Source: Pararhizobium capsulatum DSM 1112
Lineage (GTDB): Bacteria > Pseudomonadota > Alphaproteobacteria > Rhizobiales > Rhizobiaceae
NCBI RefSeq assembly: GCF_030814475.1
Contig: NZ_JAUSVF010000002.1
Span: 744,001-808,000, forward strand
Length of the DNA: 64,000 bases
Direction of reading: 5' to 3'
The translations under genes were made by a program, and so were the position numbers. The notes beneath the pieces are model-generated. The model was not told where the DNA came from. It saw nothing but the letters and a program-made list of their open reading frames with translations, and made no database searches. Shown piece by piece: positions 1-8,717 of the stretch. Each line of letters opens with the position of its first letter. Position 1 is the stretch's first letter.

Positions 1-2
1 AA

Positions 3-380
3 TCCCATCGTGCCCGGCTGCGGGTGGAGATCGGGCGCCTTCGCGCTGCCCTTCGTCTGGTTGCTGAGGTTCGCGCCACGAAAGATGGCTTTGCACTTGT
101 TCCTCATGAAAGCCGTCGTATTGCGGTGCTTGCCCCGCCGGTCGAGGAGCAGCATGCCAATGTGCTTGCCCTGCTGGCAGATGGCGAGGCATGGGCCAGT
201 TCGGCCCTGGCGATTGCGCTGGATGCAAGCCCGCGCACGGTCCAGCGCGCCCTCGAACAACTCGCAGCAACCGGAAAGGTGCAGGCCGTCGGTCGTGGAA
301 GGGCCTGCCGGTGGATGACGCCGCCGCTCACCACCTTCCCGACAATCTTGTTACTCCCGGGTCCGCTGCCAGGCGACTAG
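3..380 (+). CDS. C-terminal part of a winged-helix/HTH regulator (5' truncated)
   Basis: The frame is open to the window edge, so only about the last 125 residues are visible; the GTG at 24 is probably internal. The visible part has an Arg/Leu-rich helix (RLRVEIGRLR) followed by a helix-turn-helix-like stretch (ALDASPRTVQRALEQLAATGKV) and the basic segment GRGRACRW, as in winged-helix DNA-binding proteins whose last helix reads DNA. The N-terminal sensor domain lies outside the window, so ligand and targets cannot be inferred. The tail is Pro/Leu-rich. The next gene starts 36 bp downstream on the same strand and may be co-transcribed. Confidence 0.6.
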   Translation, partial: SHRARLRVEIGRLRAALRLVAEVRATKDGFALVPHESRRIAVLAPPVEEQHANVLALLADGEAWASSALAIALDASPRTVQRALEQLAATGKVQAVGRGRACRWMTPPLTTFPTILLLPGPLPGD

Positions 381-416
381 GGTCAAGGGGTGAACCACTC
401 TAACGAGGATCAAGAC

Positions 417-1049
417 ATGAAAAGCTCATTAGCCCAGATCGATCGTGAATATGGCCCCTTTGCGGATACCGAGCAGGTGCATGGGGTCACTTTTGACGGC
501 AGGAATGTCTGGTTCGCCTCCGGCGACAGGATCAACGCGCTCGACCCTGAAAGCGGCGAGACCGTGCGCTCGCTGGAGGTCGCCGCTCACGCAGGCACTG
601 CCTATGATGGCCGGCACCTCTTCCAGATCGCCGAGGACCGCATCCACAAGGTCGACCCCACCTCCGGTCAGGTGCTGGCAACCATCCCCGCCCCAGGCAA
701 TGGCGGCGATTCCGGCCTGACCTGGGCCGAAGGCTCGCTCTGGGTCGGCGAGTATCGCGGCCAGAAAATCCATCAGATCGATCCGGAGACGGGAACTGTC
801 CTGCGCACCATCCAATGCAGCCGCGTCGTCACGGGTGTCACCTGGGTCGATGGTGAACTCTGGCATGGCACCTGGGATGGTGACGAAAGCGACCTGCGTC
901 ACATCGATCCCGAAACCGGAGCCGTGCTTGACAAGATCACCATGCCGCCTGGAACAGGCGTCTCGGGCCTGGAATCAAACGGGGCGGACCTCTTCTACTG
1001 CGGCGGCGGTAAAAGCGGGAAAGTTCGGGCCATTCGCAAACCGAAGTAA
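417..1049 (+). CDS. Vgb/glutamine-cyclotransferase-like beta-propeller protein
   Basis: A 210-residue protein made of repeated blades of about 40-45 residues with the signature (I/L)(H/N)(Q/K/A)(I/V/L)DP(E/T)(S/T)G.V, seen four times (ALDPESGETV, KVDPTSGQVL, QIDPETGTVL, HIDPETGAVL). This pattern is typical of small YncE/Vgb or glutaminyl-cyclase-like propellers. No signal peptide is present, so it is probably cytoplasmic. The ATG at 417 is preceded by GAGGATC at a suitable distance; an upstream GTG at 390 lacks a ribosome site. Catalytic function is not assignable from sequence: virginiamycin B lyases are longer (about 290 residues). It converges with etfA, separated by a hairpin. Confidence 0.7.
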   Translation: MKSSLAQIDREYGPFADTEQVHGVTFDGRNVWFASGDRINALDPESGETVRSLEVAAHAGTAYDGRHLFQIAEDRIHKVDPTSGQVLATIPAPGNGGDSGLTWAEGSLWVGEYRGQKIHQIDPETGTVLRTIQCSRVVTGVTWVDGELWHGTWDGDESDLRHIDPETGAVLDKITMPPGTGVSGLESNGADLFYCGGGKSGKVRAIRKPK

Positions 1050-1055
1050 ACCCAT

Positions 1056-1097
1056 GCCGACAGGACGCGCTATCAGAAGACGGTGCATCCTGTCGGC
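1056..1097. terminator. Inverted repeat between convergent genes
   Basis: Perfect 10-bp arms GCCGACAGGA (1056-1065) and TCCTGTCGGC (1088-1097) around a 22-nt loop, located exactly between the convergent ends of the beta-propeller gene (1049) and etfA (1109). There is no T-run on either side, so it may be a bidirectional 3'-end-stabilising hairpin rather than a canonical Rho-independent terminator. Confidence 0.5.
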
Positions 1098-1108
1098 GAA
1101 TGGCAGTC

Positions 1109-2032
1109 TCACATTGCCTTCTCAAGCTCCGGCAGGATGACGAAGAGATCGCCGACGAGACCGTAGTCAGCGACCTGGAAGATCGGGGCTTCCTCGTCCT
1201 TGTTGATGGCGACGATGACTTTACTGTCCTTCATGCCCGCCAGATGTTGGATCGCGCCGGAGATGCCGCAGGCGATGTAGAGCTGCGGGGCAACCACCTT
1301 GCCGGTCTGCCCGACTTGCCAGTCGTTCGGCGCATAGCCCGCATCGACGGCCGCGCGGGAGGCGCCAACAGCAGCACCGAGCTTGTCGGCAACCGGAAGG
1401 ATCACTTCCTGGAACTTCTCCGACGAACCGAGTGCACGACCACCGGAGATGATGATCTTGGCAGAGGTCAGCTCCGGACGATCCGACGACGACAGCGCAT
1501 CCTTGACGAAGGTCGACAGACCCGGATCGGCAGCCGCCGAGACGCTCTCGACCGAAGCCGAACCACCTTCCGCAGCCGAAGCGAAGGAGGCGGTGCGCAC
1601 GGTGATCACTCGTTTGGCATCGGTGGACTGAACCGTCTGGATGGCGTTGCCGGCATAGATCGGCCGCTTGAAGGTATCGGCCGAGACAACCTCGGTGATC
1701 TCGGAGATCTGGGCGACATCGAGCAGGGCTGCGACGCGCGGCAGCACGTTCTTGCCGACCGAGGTGGCCGCCGAGAGGATCGTGTCGTAACTGCCGGACA
1801 GCGAGACGATCAGCGCTGCGAGCGGTTCCGCCAGATTGTTGGCAAGACCGGCATCGTCAGCAACGAGCACCTTCGCGACGCCCGCAAGCCTGGCGGCCTG
1901 TTCGGCGATTGCCCTGGGGCCGGCCACGAGGATGTGGACGTCGCCGCCAATCTGGGAAGCTGCCGTCAACGCCTTGGCGGTCTGGTCGGACAGGTGGGTG
2001 GTGTCGTGGTCAGCCAGAAGAAGAATGGCCAT
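1109..2032 (-). CDS. etfA: Electron transfer flavoprotein subunit alpha
   Basis: Full-length 307-residue EtfA. The C-terminal FAD domain shows the family signature around [16 protein letters not shown] followed by [17 protein letters not shown]. EtfAB takes electrons from FAD-dependent dehydrogenases (acyl-CoA, dimethylglycine and sarcosine dehydrogenases) and passes them to ETF-ubiquinone oxidoreductase at the membrane. It lies 25 bp downstream of etfB in the same minus-strand unit, after the demethylating dehydrogenase at 2837-5278, which is a plausible direct electron donor. Last gene of that transcription unit; a hairpin at 1056-1097 follows. Confidence 0.95.
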   Translation of the reverse strand: MAILLLADHDTTHLSDQTAKALTAASQIGGDVHILVAGPRAIAEQAARLAGVAKVLVADDAGLANNLAEPLAALIVSLSGSYDTILSAATSVGKNVLPRVAALLDVAQISEITEVVSADTFKRPIYAGNAIQTVQSTDAKRVITVRTASFASAAEGGSASVESVSAAADPGLSTFVKDALSSSDRPELTSAKIIISGGRALGSSEKFQEVILPVADKLGAAVGASRAAVDAGYAPNDWQVGQTGKVVAPQLYIACGISGAIQHLAGMKDSKVIVAINKDEEAPIFQVADYGLVGDLFVILPELEKAM

Positions 2033-2057
2033 GGTGATATCTCCTCAAATCTTCCGG

Positions 2058-2804
2058 TTACAGGACGCCAGCGGTCTTCAGGCTCGAAACGAGCTCGGCG
2101 ACGGACTTCACCTTGACGCCGGCCTTGCGGCCTTCCGGCTCCTCGGTCTTCAGGACCTTCAGGCGTGCCGTCGTGTCGACACCGAAATCAGCCGGTGTCT
2201 TCTTGTCGAGCGGCTTCTTCTTGGCCTTCATGATGTTCGGCAACGACGCATAACGCGGCTCGTTCAGGCGCAGGTCGGTGGTGACCACGGCCGGCAGCTT
2301 GATGTCGATCGTCTGCAGGCCACCATCGACTTCGCGGGTCACGGTTGCCTTGCCATCGGATATCTCGACCTTCGAAGCGAAGGTGCCCTGAGCCCAGCCG
2401 AGCAGTGCCGACAGCATCTGGCCGGTCTGGTTACTATCGTCATCGATCGCCTGCTTGCCGACGATGATCAGGCCCGGCTGCTCAGCCTCGGCCACACCCT
2501 TGACGATCTTGGCCACAGTGAGCGGCTCGACCGCATCATCGGTCTCCACCAGGATGGCCCGGTCGGCACCCATGGCAAGCGCCGTGCGCAGCGTCTCTTC
2601 AGCCTTCGCCGGACCGACCGACACGACGACAACCTCGTCCGCTTTGCCGGCTTCCTTCAGCCGCAAAGCCTCTTCGACCGAAATCTCGTCGAACGGGTTC
2701 ATCGACATCTTCACATTGGCAAGCTCCACACCCGAACCATCCGGCTTCACACGGATCTTCACGTTGTAGTCGACGACACGTTTAACGGTGACCAAGATTT
2801 TCAT
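2058..2804 (-). CDS. etfB: Electron transfer flavoprotein subunit beta
   Basis: 248 residues, the normal EtfB length, beginning [20 protein letters not shown] and containing the AMP-binding/partner-recognition region ([22 protein letters not shown]). EtfB forms the heterodimer with EtfA and holds the structural AMP. The gene begins 32 bp after the dehydrogenase stop and is followed after 25 bp by etfA, so the three genes form one operon transcribed away from the LysR gene. The dedicated position behind a dehydrogenase suggests a pathway-linked copy; whether another etfBA pair exists in the genome cannot be seen here. Confidence 0.95.
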   Translation of the reverse strand: MKILVTVKRVVDYNVKIRVKPDGSGVELANVKMSMNPFDEISVEEALRLKEAGKADEVVVVSVGPAKAEETLRTALAMGADRAILVETDDAVEPLTVAKIVKGVAEAEQPGLIIVGKQAIDDDSNQTGQMLSALLGWAQGTFASKVEISDGKATVTREVDGGLQTIDIKLPAVVTTDLRLNEPRYASLPNIMKAKKKPLDKKTPADFGVDTTARLKVLKTEEPEGRKAGVKVKSVAELVSSLKTAGVL

Positions 2805-2836
2805 TGTTCAGATTTCCCTCTTTTTGGCTTTCCCGG

Positions 2837-5278
2837 TCACATGCGGCCGCGCAGGGCCTGCGGATCGTAGGGAGATTCTTCCAGCACGCGCGCCTTGCGC
2901 ATCTCGCCGAGGATCGTAACCTCCAGTTCCGTTCCCGGCACTCCGAGTTCGGGAGGCAGGAGCGCAAAGGCGACATCATGGCCGAGCGTATAGGCATAGC
3001 TGCCCGAGGTTATGCGACCGACCAGCTTGCCCTCGTGATAGACGCCCTCGTAGATCAGCGAGCTTGCACCATCGACATCAATCGCGATCGTGACGGAACG
3101 CTGTTTGACACCTTCCCGCTGCTGCCGAACGAGCGCCGCCTTACCGATGAAGTCGCCCTTGTCGAGCCGGATGAAACGATCGAGATTGCTTTCCCAGGCC
3201 GTGAGTTCCGGGTTCATATCGCGGTACATGGCGCGATAGGATTTTTCGAGACGCAGCGATTCCAGCGCGTGCAGGCCAATGAGCCTGAGCCCATGGGCTT
3301 CGCCGGCGGCCAGCAGCGCTTCCAGAAGATGCCGCTGGTAGGGAAGCGGATGGTAGAGTTCCCAGCCCAATTCGCCCTCATAGTTGACGCGGAGCAGGCG
3401 GACGTCGCTGGCAAGACCGACCGTGCCGGACTTGACGCCGAACCAGGGGAAGGCCTCGTTGGACAGATCGATTTCAGTCAGCTGCTGCAGCACCTCGCGC
3501 GCCTTGGGGCCGACCAACGTGAAGCAACCACGCTCATTGGTGACGTTGCGAAGCTGGACGCTTCCATCCTTCGGCAGAAGCTTGGAAAGGTCGTCGAAGT
3601 TCCAGCGCTCCGCCCGTGGGGTGGAGATGAGATAGAACGTGCCGTCCTCCAGACGCGAGACTATATATTCAGCCTGCACGCCAGCATTCTTCGTCAGGTG
3701 ATGGCTGAGATTGACGCGACCGACCTTTGGCAGACGATTGGCGAGGATGCCATCGAGCCAAGCCTCCGCACCCGTGCCGGAGACTTCGAACTTGGTCATC
3801 GGCGTCATCTCGACGAGGCCGACAGCGTTGCGCACGGCACGCACTTCCTCGCCGACATAGTGCCCCTTCTGGGTCCAGCGCCAGCTGTATTGGTCCTTCG
3901 CCTCAACACCTTCCGGCGCAAACCAGTTCGGCATTTCCCAGCCGTTCAGCACGCCCCAGACTGCGCCGCGCTGGGTCAGGATATCATAGGAGGGTGCGGT
4001 CTTCTGCGGACGGGCGGCCGGCATGTCCTGGCCGGGATAATGCTGCTCAGCATGGGTGCCCCAGCTTTCGCGCACCTTCTGCCGCGTCCACTCCTTGTTG
4101 GCGTAGTTGCCGAAGCGGCGTGGATCGAGCTCCGACGTATCGAGGCTGTTGGCGCCCTCGACGATGCGCTCGGACAGGTAATAGCCGATGGCGCCGCCCC
4201 AGAGGATGCCGCCGGGTACGCCTTCGGCAATCCAAACGTTCTCCAGCCCCCAGGCCGGGCCGACCAGCGGCAGTTCGTCCGCCGTCATCTGGAAGGGACC
4301 GCGCACGTTCGCCTTTATGCCGACGCGGCCGAGCGCCGGCACGAGTTCCATCGCCCGCTCCCAGTTCCAGGAAACAGAATCGAAATCCTCCTCGAGCAGG
4401 TCGGCACCGAACCATTCCGGCACGCCGTTTTCGGCGAAGAGCTTCAGGTGCTCGGTCTTCTCATAGGGGCCGAACATCAGGCCATCGCCTTCTTCGCGCA
4501 GGTAGCCCTCGAAACCTTCATCGCGCAGGATCGGCATTTCCGGCAGGCCCTGACGCTTGCGCTCCATGACTTCGGGAACAGCATCGGTGATCCAGTATTG
4601 ATGGACGATCGGGATCGCCGGGATTTCGAGGCCAAGCATGGCGCCGGTCTGGCGCGCATAATTGCCAGTTGCCGAAATGATGTGCTCGCAGATGATATCG
4701 CCGTTGTTGGTGATGATCTTCCATTCTCCGCCGGCCAGCCGCTCGAAACCCTTGACCTCCGTGTTGAGGTAGATTTTCGCGCCGCGATCACGCGCGCCCT
4801 TGGCCATGGCCTGGGTCACGTCGGCTGGAGCGATATGGCCATCGTCGGGATGGTAGAGAGCGGCCAGCATCTCCTTGTTGTTTTCCAGGAGTGGCCAGAG
4901 GTCGCGTGCTTCCTGCGGCGTCACCAGCTCCGCGCGGATGCCCTGCACGGCAGCAACGCTCATATAGCTCTTGTATTCATCCAGCCGGTCGCGCGTGTTG
5001 GCGATGCGCAACTGGCCGCATTTGTGCCAGCCGACATGCTGCCCGGTTTCCGCTTCCAGCCCCTCGTAGATCTCGATCGTCTTGGAGATCATCCGGCCGA
5101 TATTGATGCTGCGGGCATAGGACGGAATGAGGCCGGCGGCATGCCAGGTTGACCCAGCCGTCAGCTGCGTGCGCTCCAGAAGGGCGACATCGGTCCAGCC
5201 GCGCTTGGTAAGACCGTAGAGAATGGCGGCGCCGACACAACCACCGCCGATGACGACGGCGCGAGCATGAGTTTGCAT
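2837..5278 (-). CDS. Dimethylglycine/sarcosine dehydrogenase-like FAD enzyme with GcvT domain
   Basis: 813 residues. N-terminal DAO fold with dinucleotide motif GGGCVGAAIL (residues 11-20) and AGSTWHAAGL (41-50); in characterised dimethylglycine and sarcosine dehydrogenases the His here is the site of covalent FAD attachment. The C-terminal half (about 430-813) is a GcvT-type tetrahydrofolate aminomethyltransferase domain that accepts the methyl-derived one-carbon unit. The expected reaction is oxidative N-demethylation of an N-methyl amino acid, reducing ETF, with 5,10-methylene-THF formed. etfBA follow in the operon and PurU is encoded nearby. Exact substrate (dimethylglycine, sarcosine or another N-methyl amino acid) is not determinable from sequence. 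Confidence 0.88.
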   Translation of the reverse strand: MQTHARAVVIGGGCVGAAILYGLTKRGWTDVALLERTQLTAGSTWHAAGLIPSYARSINIGRMISKTIEIYEGLEAETGQHVGWHKCGQLRIANTRDRLDEYKSYMSVAAVQGIRAELVTPQEARDLWPLLENNKEMLAALYHPDDGHIAPADVTQAMAKGARDRGAKIYLNTEVKGFERLAGGEWKIITNNGDIICEHIISATGNYARQTGAMLGLEIPAIPIVHQYWITDAVPEVMERKRQGLPEMPILRDEGFEGYLREEGDGLMFGPYEKTEHLKLFAENGVPEWFGADLLEEDFDSVSWNWERAMELVPALGRVGIKANVRGPFQMTADELPLVGPAWGLENVWIAEGVPGGILWGGAIGYYLSERIVEGANSLDTSELDPRRFGNYANKEWTRQKVRESWGTHAEQHYPGQDMPAARPQKTAPSYDILTQRGAVWGVLNGWEMPNWFAPEGVEAKDQYSWRWTQKGHYVGEEVRAVRNAVGLVEMTPMTKFEVSGTGAEAWLDGILANRLPKVGRVNLSHHLTKNAGVQAEYIVSRLEDGTFYLISTPRAERWNFDDLSKLLPKDGSVQLRNVTNERGCFTLVGPKAREVLQQLTEIDLSNEAFPWFGVKSGTVGLASDVRLLRVNYEGELGWELYHPLPYQRHLLEALLAAGEAHGLRLIGLHALESLRLEKSYRAMYRDMNPELTAWESNLDRFIRLDKGDFIGKAALVRQQREGVKQRSVTIAIDVDGASSLIYEGVYHEGKLVGRITSGSYAYTLGHDVAFALLPPELGVPGTELEVTILGEMRKARVLEESPYDPQALRGRM

Positions 5279-5358
5279 GAAAAGGTTCCCTCGAATTGGT
5301 TTGTCCCGACCCTACAAACGCCGGCCATCATTGTAATCTTGCTAAAAATTGTTGAGGG

Positions 5359-5377
5359 GCATAACCTGAGATTATGC
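5359..5377. promoter_or_regulatory. LysR-type box overlapping the regulator start codon
   Basis: GCATAA-CCTGAGA-TTATGC is a perfect 6-bp inverted repeat with a 7-bp spacer, the ATAA-N7-TTAT geometry (T-N11-A) expected for LysR-type regulators. It lies in the divergent intergenic region between the dehydrogenase (start 5278) and the LysR gene, and its right arm contains the ATG (5374-5376), which fits autorepression. AACCTGAGATTATGC recurs with 14/15 identity at 13891-13905. Confidence 0.7.
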
Positions 5378-6321
5378 ATCGACTTCGTTCTCTCGTCCCG
5401 TCCGCCAACTATCTGTTTTGCTTTGAAGCGGCCGCCCGGCGGCGCAGTTTCACCGCTGCCGCCCAGGAGCTGAATGTCAGCCAGCCGGCCGTCAGCAAGA
5501 CTATCCGGCTTCTGGAAGAGGCGACAGGGCTCAAGCTTTTCCGCCGCGATCATACGCGACTGGAACTCACCGCCGAGGGACTTCGGCTCTACAAGGAAGT
5601 GCAGGAGGCGTTCGACCATCTGCACATGGTGATCTCATCGCTGCAGAAGAAGCATTCAAACGACATCGTCCGTGTCTCGTTTTCCTCTTCCTTCGTTCAG
5701 CTCTGGCTCCTGCCTCGCCTGAAGGACTTCAAGGCGCGCCATCCCGACGTTTCTCTTCGCATCGAGGAGAGCAGCCGCGATGACCAGGATCTGATAGAGG
5801 AGGATATCGACCTCTCGGCCCGGCTTGGTAAAGGCCGCTGGCCGGGTATTCACGCCTGGCACTTCGTCACGGAAGAGGTACTGCCGGTCTGCAGCCCTGA
5901 ATATCTCGCCGAACACGGCCCGATCACCGAGCCCATACAGCTGCTGGAGCATACGCTTTTGAGCTTCGAGGAGCGCCACCGGTCGCGGGTGGACTGGCGC
6001 GAGTGGCTGGAGCGCAATGCCGTACCGGTGGCCCGGCTGAAGCAGGATTTCGTATTTACCGACGCGCTCGGTTCGATCGAGGCCGCCGTCCTCGGCCAGG
6101 GTATTGCACTGGGCTGGAAGCATCTGGTGCATGATTACCTGACGTCAGGCAAACTGGTGGTGCCGCTCTCGACCATCTACCGTTCGGGAAGTGCAATCCA
6201 TGTGGTCATGCCGGCCCTTCGCCCGCCAAAGCGTGGCACGGAACTCTTTCGCGACTGGCTGCTGGAACAGGGAGCCGATGCCGAACTCCCCACCGATAGC
6301 GGCAAGTCGGCTCATTCCTAG
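5374..6321 (+). CDS. LysR-family transcriptional regulator (GcvA-like)
   Basis: 315 residues, standard LTTR length. N-terminal winged HTH (about 9-68: FEAAARRRSFTAAAQELNVS then QPAVSKTIRLLEEATG) and a C-terminal periplasmic-binding-like effector domain starting near residue 95. The sequence resembles the GcvA/AmpR subgroup. It is divergent from the dehydrogenase-etfBA operon with a palindromic LTTR box covering its own start codon, and a near copy of that box sits upstream of the amino-acid ABC operon, so it probably controls both arms of the N-methyl amino acid locus. Effector unknown. The ATG at 5374 aligns with the usual LTTR N-terminus. Confidence 0.9.
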   Translation: MHRLRSLVPSANYLFCFEAAARRRSFTAAAQELNVSQPAVSKTIRLLEEATGLKLFRRDHTRLELTAEGLRLYKEVQEAFDHLHMVISSLQKKHSNDIVRVSFSSSFVQLWLLPRLKDFKARHPDVSLRIEESSRDDQDLIEEDIDLSARLGKGRWPGIHAWHFVTEEVLPVCSPEYLAEHGPITEPIQLLEHTLLSFEERHRSRVDWREWLERNAVPVARLKQDFVFTDALGSIEAAVLGQGIALGWKHLVHDYLTSGKLVVPLSTIYRSGSAIHVVMPALRPPKRGTELFRDWLLEQGADAELPTDSGKSAHS

Positions 6322-6368
6322 AATTTGTTAGGGAAAAGTGGAAACCGGTTTTCCCTGACAAACTCTAG
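6318..6368. repeat. Palindromic dispersed repeat at convergent gene ends
   Basis: A 51-bp imperfect palindrome: CTAGAATTTGTTAGGGAAAA pairs with TTTTCCCTGACAAACTCTAG around GTGGAAACCGG. It contains the stop codon of the LysR gene (6319-6321) and of the FAD oxidoreductase (6365-6367, complement), so it can fold in both transcripts and probably acts as a bidirectional terminator. The right-hand sequence recurs at 57265-57298, showing that it is a dispersed family member; I recognise this kind of element as common in Rhizobiaceae. Confidence 0.75.
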
Positions 6369-7648
6369 AACCGTTCCCCTGCAAAATGTGCCACCTGCGC
6401 GCCGGCCTCGTAATAGATTTCCTTGAAGGCGCGGAAGGACGGCTCGCTCGGGTCGGTCAGCGGCAATGGCAAGTCGGCCTCGCTGATTTCGCCCAGCACC
6501 AGGCGCGCCAATGTGCGACCAAAGACGGTGCCCGGCGCGATGCCGCGACCGTTATAGCCGGAGAAGCCGACCACATTCTGCGCAAACCGATGAAAACGCG
6601 GCAGCGCGTTGTCGGTCATTCCGATCTTTCCATACCACTCGCATTCGAACTCGACGGAGCCCAGCTGTGGAAAAAGCCGGGCGAGCGCGCGGCGCGCCCA
6701 GCTGCGGTGCACGGCAAGCCCGGTATTACGCAACGCGCCGACGCTGCCGAACACGAGACGCCCCGCCTGATCCATGCGGAAGGAAGAAAGGATTTCCTTG
6801 GTATCCCAGACACCTTCCCGTCCCGGCAGGATGGACGAGAGCAGGTGCGCCGGCAACGGCCGGGTCGCAAGATTGAAATAGGGCAGATGCACCTGCTCGC
6901 GCCGCACGCTTTCCCAGGGACCAGTGCTATAGGCATCGGTCGACACGATCACCCAGGGCGCCGTCACCGAGCCGCGATCGGTCCTGATTTTCCATACCGT
7001 GCCCGATGGCTCGCTTGCGACAACGCGCGACCCGGTGTGGACGACAGCTCCGGCCTTGATCGCAGCGTGAGCCAGACCGCGCACGTAAGCCAGCGGTTGC
7101 AGCGTTCCAGCACGCATATCAAGTAGAGATCCGGCATAGGCGGAACTGCCGATGCGCGCCGCTGTCTGCGACGCGTCGAGAAGCGTAACCGGTGCGCCAC
7201 GCTTCTGCCACTGGTTGGCGCGATCGGTGATCTCCTTCAGACCCGCCTCGCCCACGGCACAATGAAGCGTACCCTTGCGCTCCAGTTCGCACGCGATCCC
7301 GTGTTTTTCGATGAGTTCCATCACGAGGCTGGGCGCGTTGCCCAGCAGGTCGAGAAGCCGTTCGCCGTGGATATCACCCAACTCACCGGGCAGATCGTCG
7401 GGCATCACCCACATGCCGGCATTGATGAGACCGACATTGCGACCCGCACCGCCAAACCCGATCTCGTTACCTTCCAGAACGACAACGTTGCGGCCGGCTT
7501 CCGCCAGGTGCAGAGCGGACGAGAGACCGGTAAAACCGCCACCGACAATGACGACATCCGCCGTCACCTCGCCTGCAAGCGCACTGGTCCGGGGCGGTTC
7601 CGGCGCGGTCTTTTCCCAAAGTCCATGGGAACGGGGATCATTGAGCAT
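6365..7648 (-). CDS. FAD-dependent oxidoreductase (DadA/PuuB-type amino-acid or amine oxidase)
   Basis: 427 residues from the ATG at 7648, which is preceded on the minus strand by AGGAAG seven bases away; a longer reading frame upstream is poorly supported. FAD-binding motif GGGFTGLSSALHLAEAGRNV (36-55) and the C-terminal G-Y-N/S-G-R-G-I-A-P-G motif typical of DAO-fold deaminating oxidases. Substrate class is amino acids or amines. It is the last gene of the minus-strand run that begins with the amino-acid ABC transporter, so the imported compound or a product of it is the likely substrate. Confidence 0.85.
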   Translation of the reverse strand: MLNDPRSHGLWEKTAPEPPRTSALAGEVTADVVIVGGGFTGLSSALHLAEAGRNVVVLEGNEIGFGGAGRNVGLINAGMWVMPDDLPGELGDIHGERLLDLLGNAPSLVMELIEKHGIACELERKGTLHCAVGEAGLKEITDRANQWQKRGAPVTLLDASQTAARIGSSAYAGSLLDMRAGTLQPLAYVRGLAHAAIKAGAVVHTGSRVVASEPSGTVWKIRTDRGSVTAPWVIVSTDAYSTGPWESVRREQVHLPYFNLATRPLPAHLLSSILPGREGVWDTKEILSSFRMDQAGRLVFGSVGALRNTGLAVHRSWARRALARLFPQLGSVEFECEWYGKIGMTDNALPRFHRFAQNVVGFSGYNGRGIAPGTVFGRTLARLVLGEISEADLPLPLTDPSEPSFRAFKEIYYEAGAQVAHFAGERF

Positions 7649-7771
7649 CGTCGTCTTCCTAATGCGGGCGGCTGCACGTGTTTTGCTGCCCTTTTTCCTT
7701 CTCTGTAGCGCGCTTTTCAAGACTTCGCGAAGCAAAACATGCTCACTCTTGCAAAGCCCGCCATGCAATTG

Positions 7772-8671
7772 TCACTGCGCAAAGATGACCGTGCGATGAC
7801 CGTTGAGCATCACGCGGTTTTCCAGATGCAACCGCACCGCCCGTGCCAGGACGCGGCTTTCGATATCCCGGCCGGTCGCCACGAAATCCTCCGCACCCAT
7901 GGAATGGGTCACACGTTCCGTCTCCTGCTCAATGATCGGGCCTTCGTCGAGATCCGGCGTGACGTAATGCGCCGTCGCACCAATCAGCTTGACGCCACGC
8001 TCATGAGCCTGGTGGTAGGGTTTGGCGCCCTTGAAAGACGGCAGGAAGGAATGGTGGATGTTGATTATTTTTCCGTAGAGACGCGTGGAAAGATTGTCGG
8101 ACAGAACCTGCATGTAACGTGCCAGGATAACGAGATCGGCCTGCGTTTCACGGACAAGCTGCAGGAGTTTTTCTTCCTGCTCGGCCTTGTTGTCCTTCGT
8201 CACCTTCCAGCAATGATAGGGAATGTTCTCATAGCTCGCCGTGGCGGCACTATCTTCGTGGTTAGAGACGACCGCGACCACCTCGGCATTCAACCGGCCG
8301 ACGCGGATCTGATAGAGCAGATGCAGCATCGCGTGATCGAACCGGGAGACCATGATTATAAGCCTTGGGCGACGTGCTGCATCGTGAACGGAAAGACGCA
8401 TGCCAAAGCGCTCCATGGCCGGCTTCAACGCTCGCTCGATATCCGCTGTCACGACACCACCCGGTGCTGAAAAGGCGATGCGCATGAAAAACCGGTTGCT
8501 TGCGACATCCCGGTATTGAGCGCTTTCGCCGATGTTTCCGCCCATTGCCGCAAGTTCCGTGGTCACGGCCGCAACGATGCCCGGGCCGTCGTCGCAGGAT
8601 AAGGTCAGCACAAAGGCAGTGGGCGCAGCTGTGGTTTCGCCAAGCATAGCGGGTGCGGGCATCAGGGTCAT
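7772..8671 (-). CDS. purU: Formyltetrahydrofolate deformylase
   Basis: 299 residues. N-terminal ACT domain (about 18-100, FVLTLSCDDGPGIVAAVTTE) followed by a formyltransferase-fold catalytic domain with NIHHSFLPSFKGAKPYHQA and the catalytic segment GATAHYVTPDLDEGPIIEQE, which carries the His and Asp of PurU. It hydrolyses 10-formyl-THF to THF and formate. In rhizobial and actinobacterial demethylation clusters PurU recycles the THF loaded by GcvT-domain dehydrogenases, which fits the demethylating enzyme at 2837-5278. It lies 46 bp after the aldo-keto reductase gene. Confidence 0.93.
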   Translation of the reverse strand: MTLMPAPAMLGETTAAPTAFVLTLSCDDGPGIVAAVTTELAAMGGNIGESAQYRDVASNRFFMRIAFSAPGGVVTADIERALKPAMERFGMRLSVHDAARRPRLIIMVSRFDHAMLHLLYQIRVGRLNAEVVAVVSNHEDSAATASYENIPYHCWKVTKDNKAEQEEKLLQLVRETQADLVILARYMQVLSDNLSTRLYGKIINIHHSFLPSFKGAKPYHQAHERGVKLIGATAHYVTPDLDEGPIIEQETERVTHSMGAEDFVATGRDIESRVLARAVRLHLENRVMLNGHRTVIFAQ

Positions 8672-8717
8672 GCCTCAGTTCCTTTCAAAAAATTGGTTCG
8701 CTTATGGGGAACGCCGG

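Noticed and set aside
2804..5152. 782-residue open frame on the plus strand
   Set aside because: Antisense to the demethylating dehydrogenase; His/Arg/Gln-rich composition without family motifs, the usual high-GC shadow.
5279..5373. Glycine riboswitch in front of the demethylating dehydrogenase
   Set aside because: The 95-bp region is too short for the tandem aptamer and shows only the LTTR palindrome.
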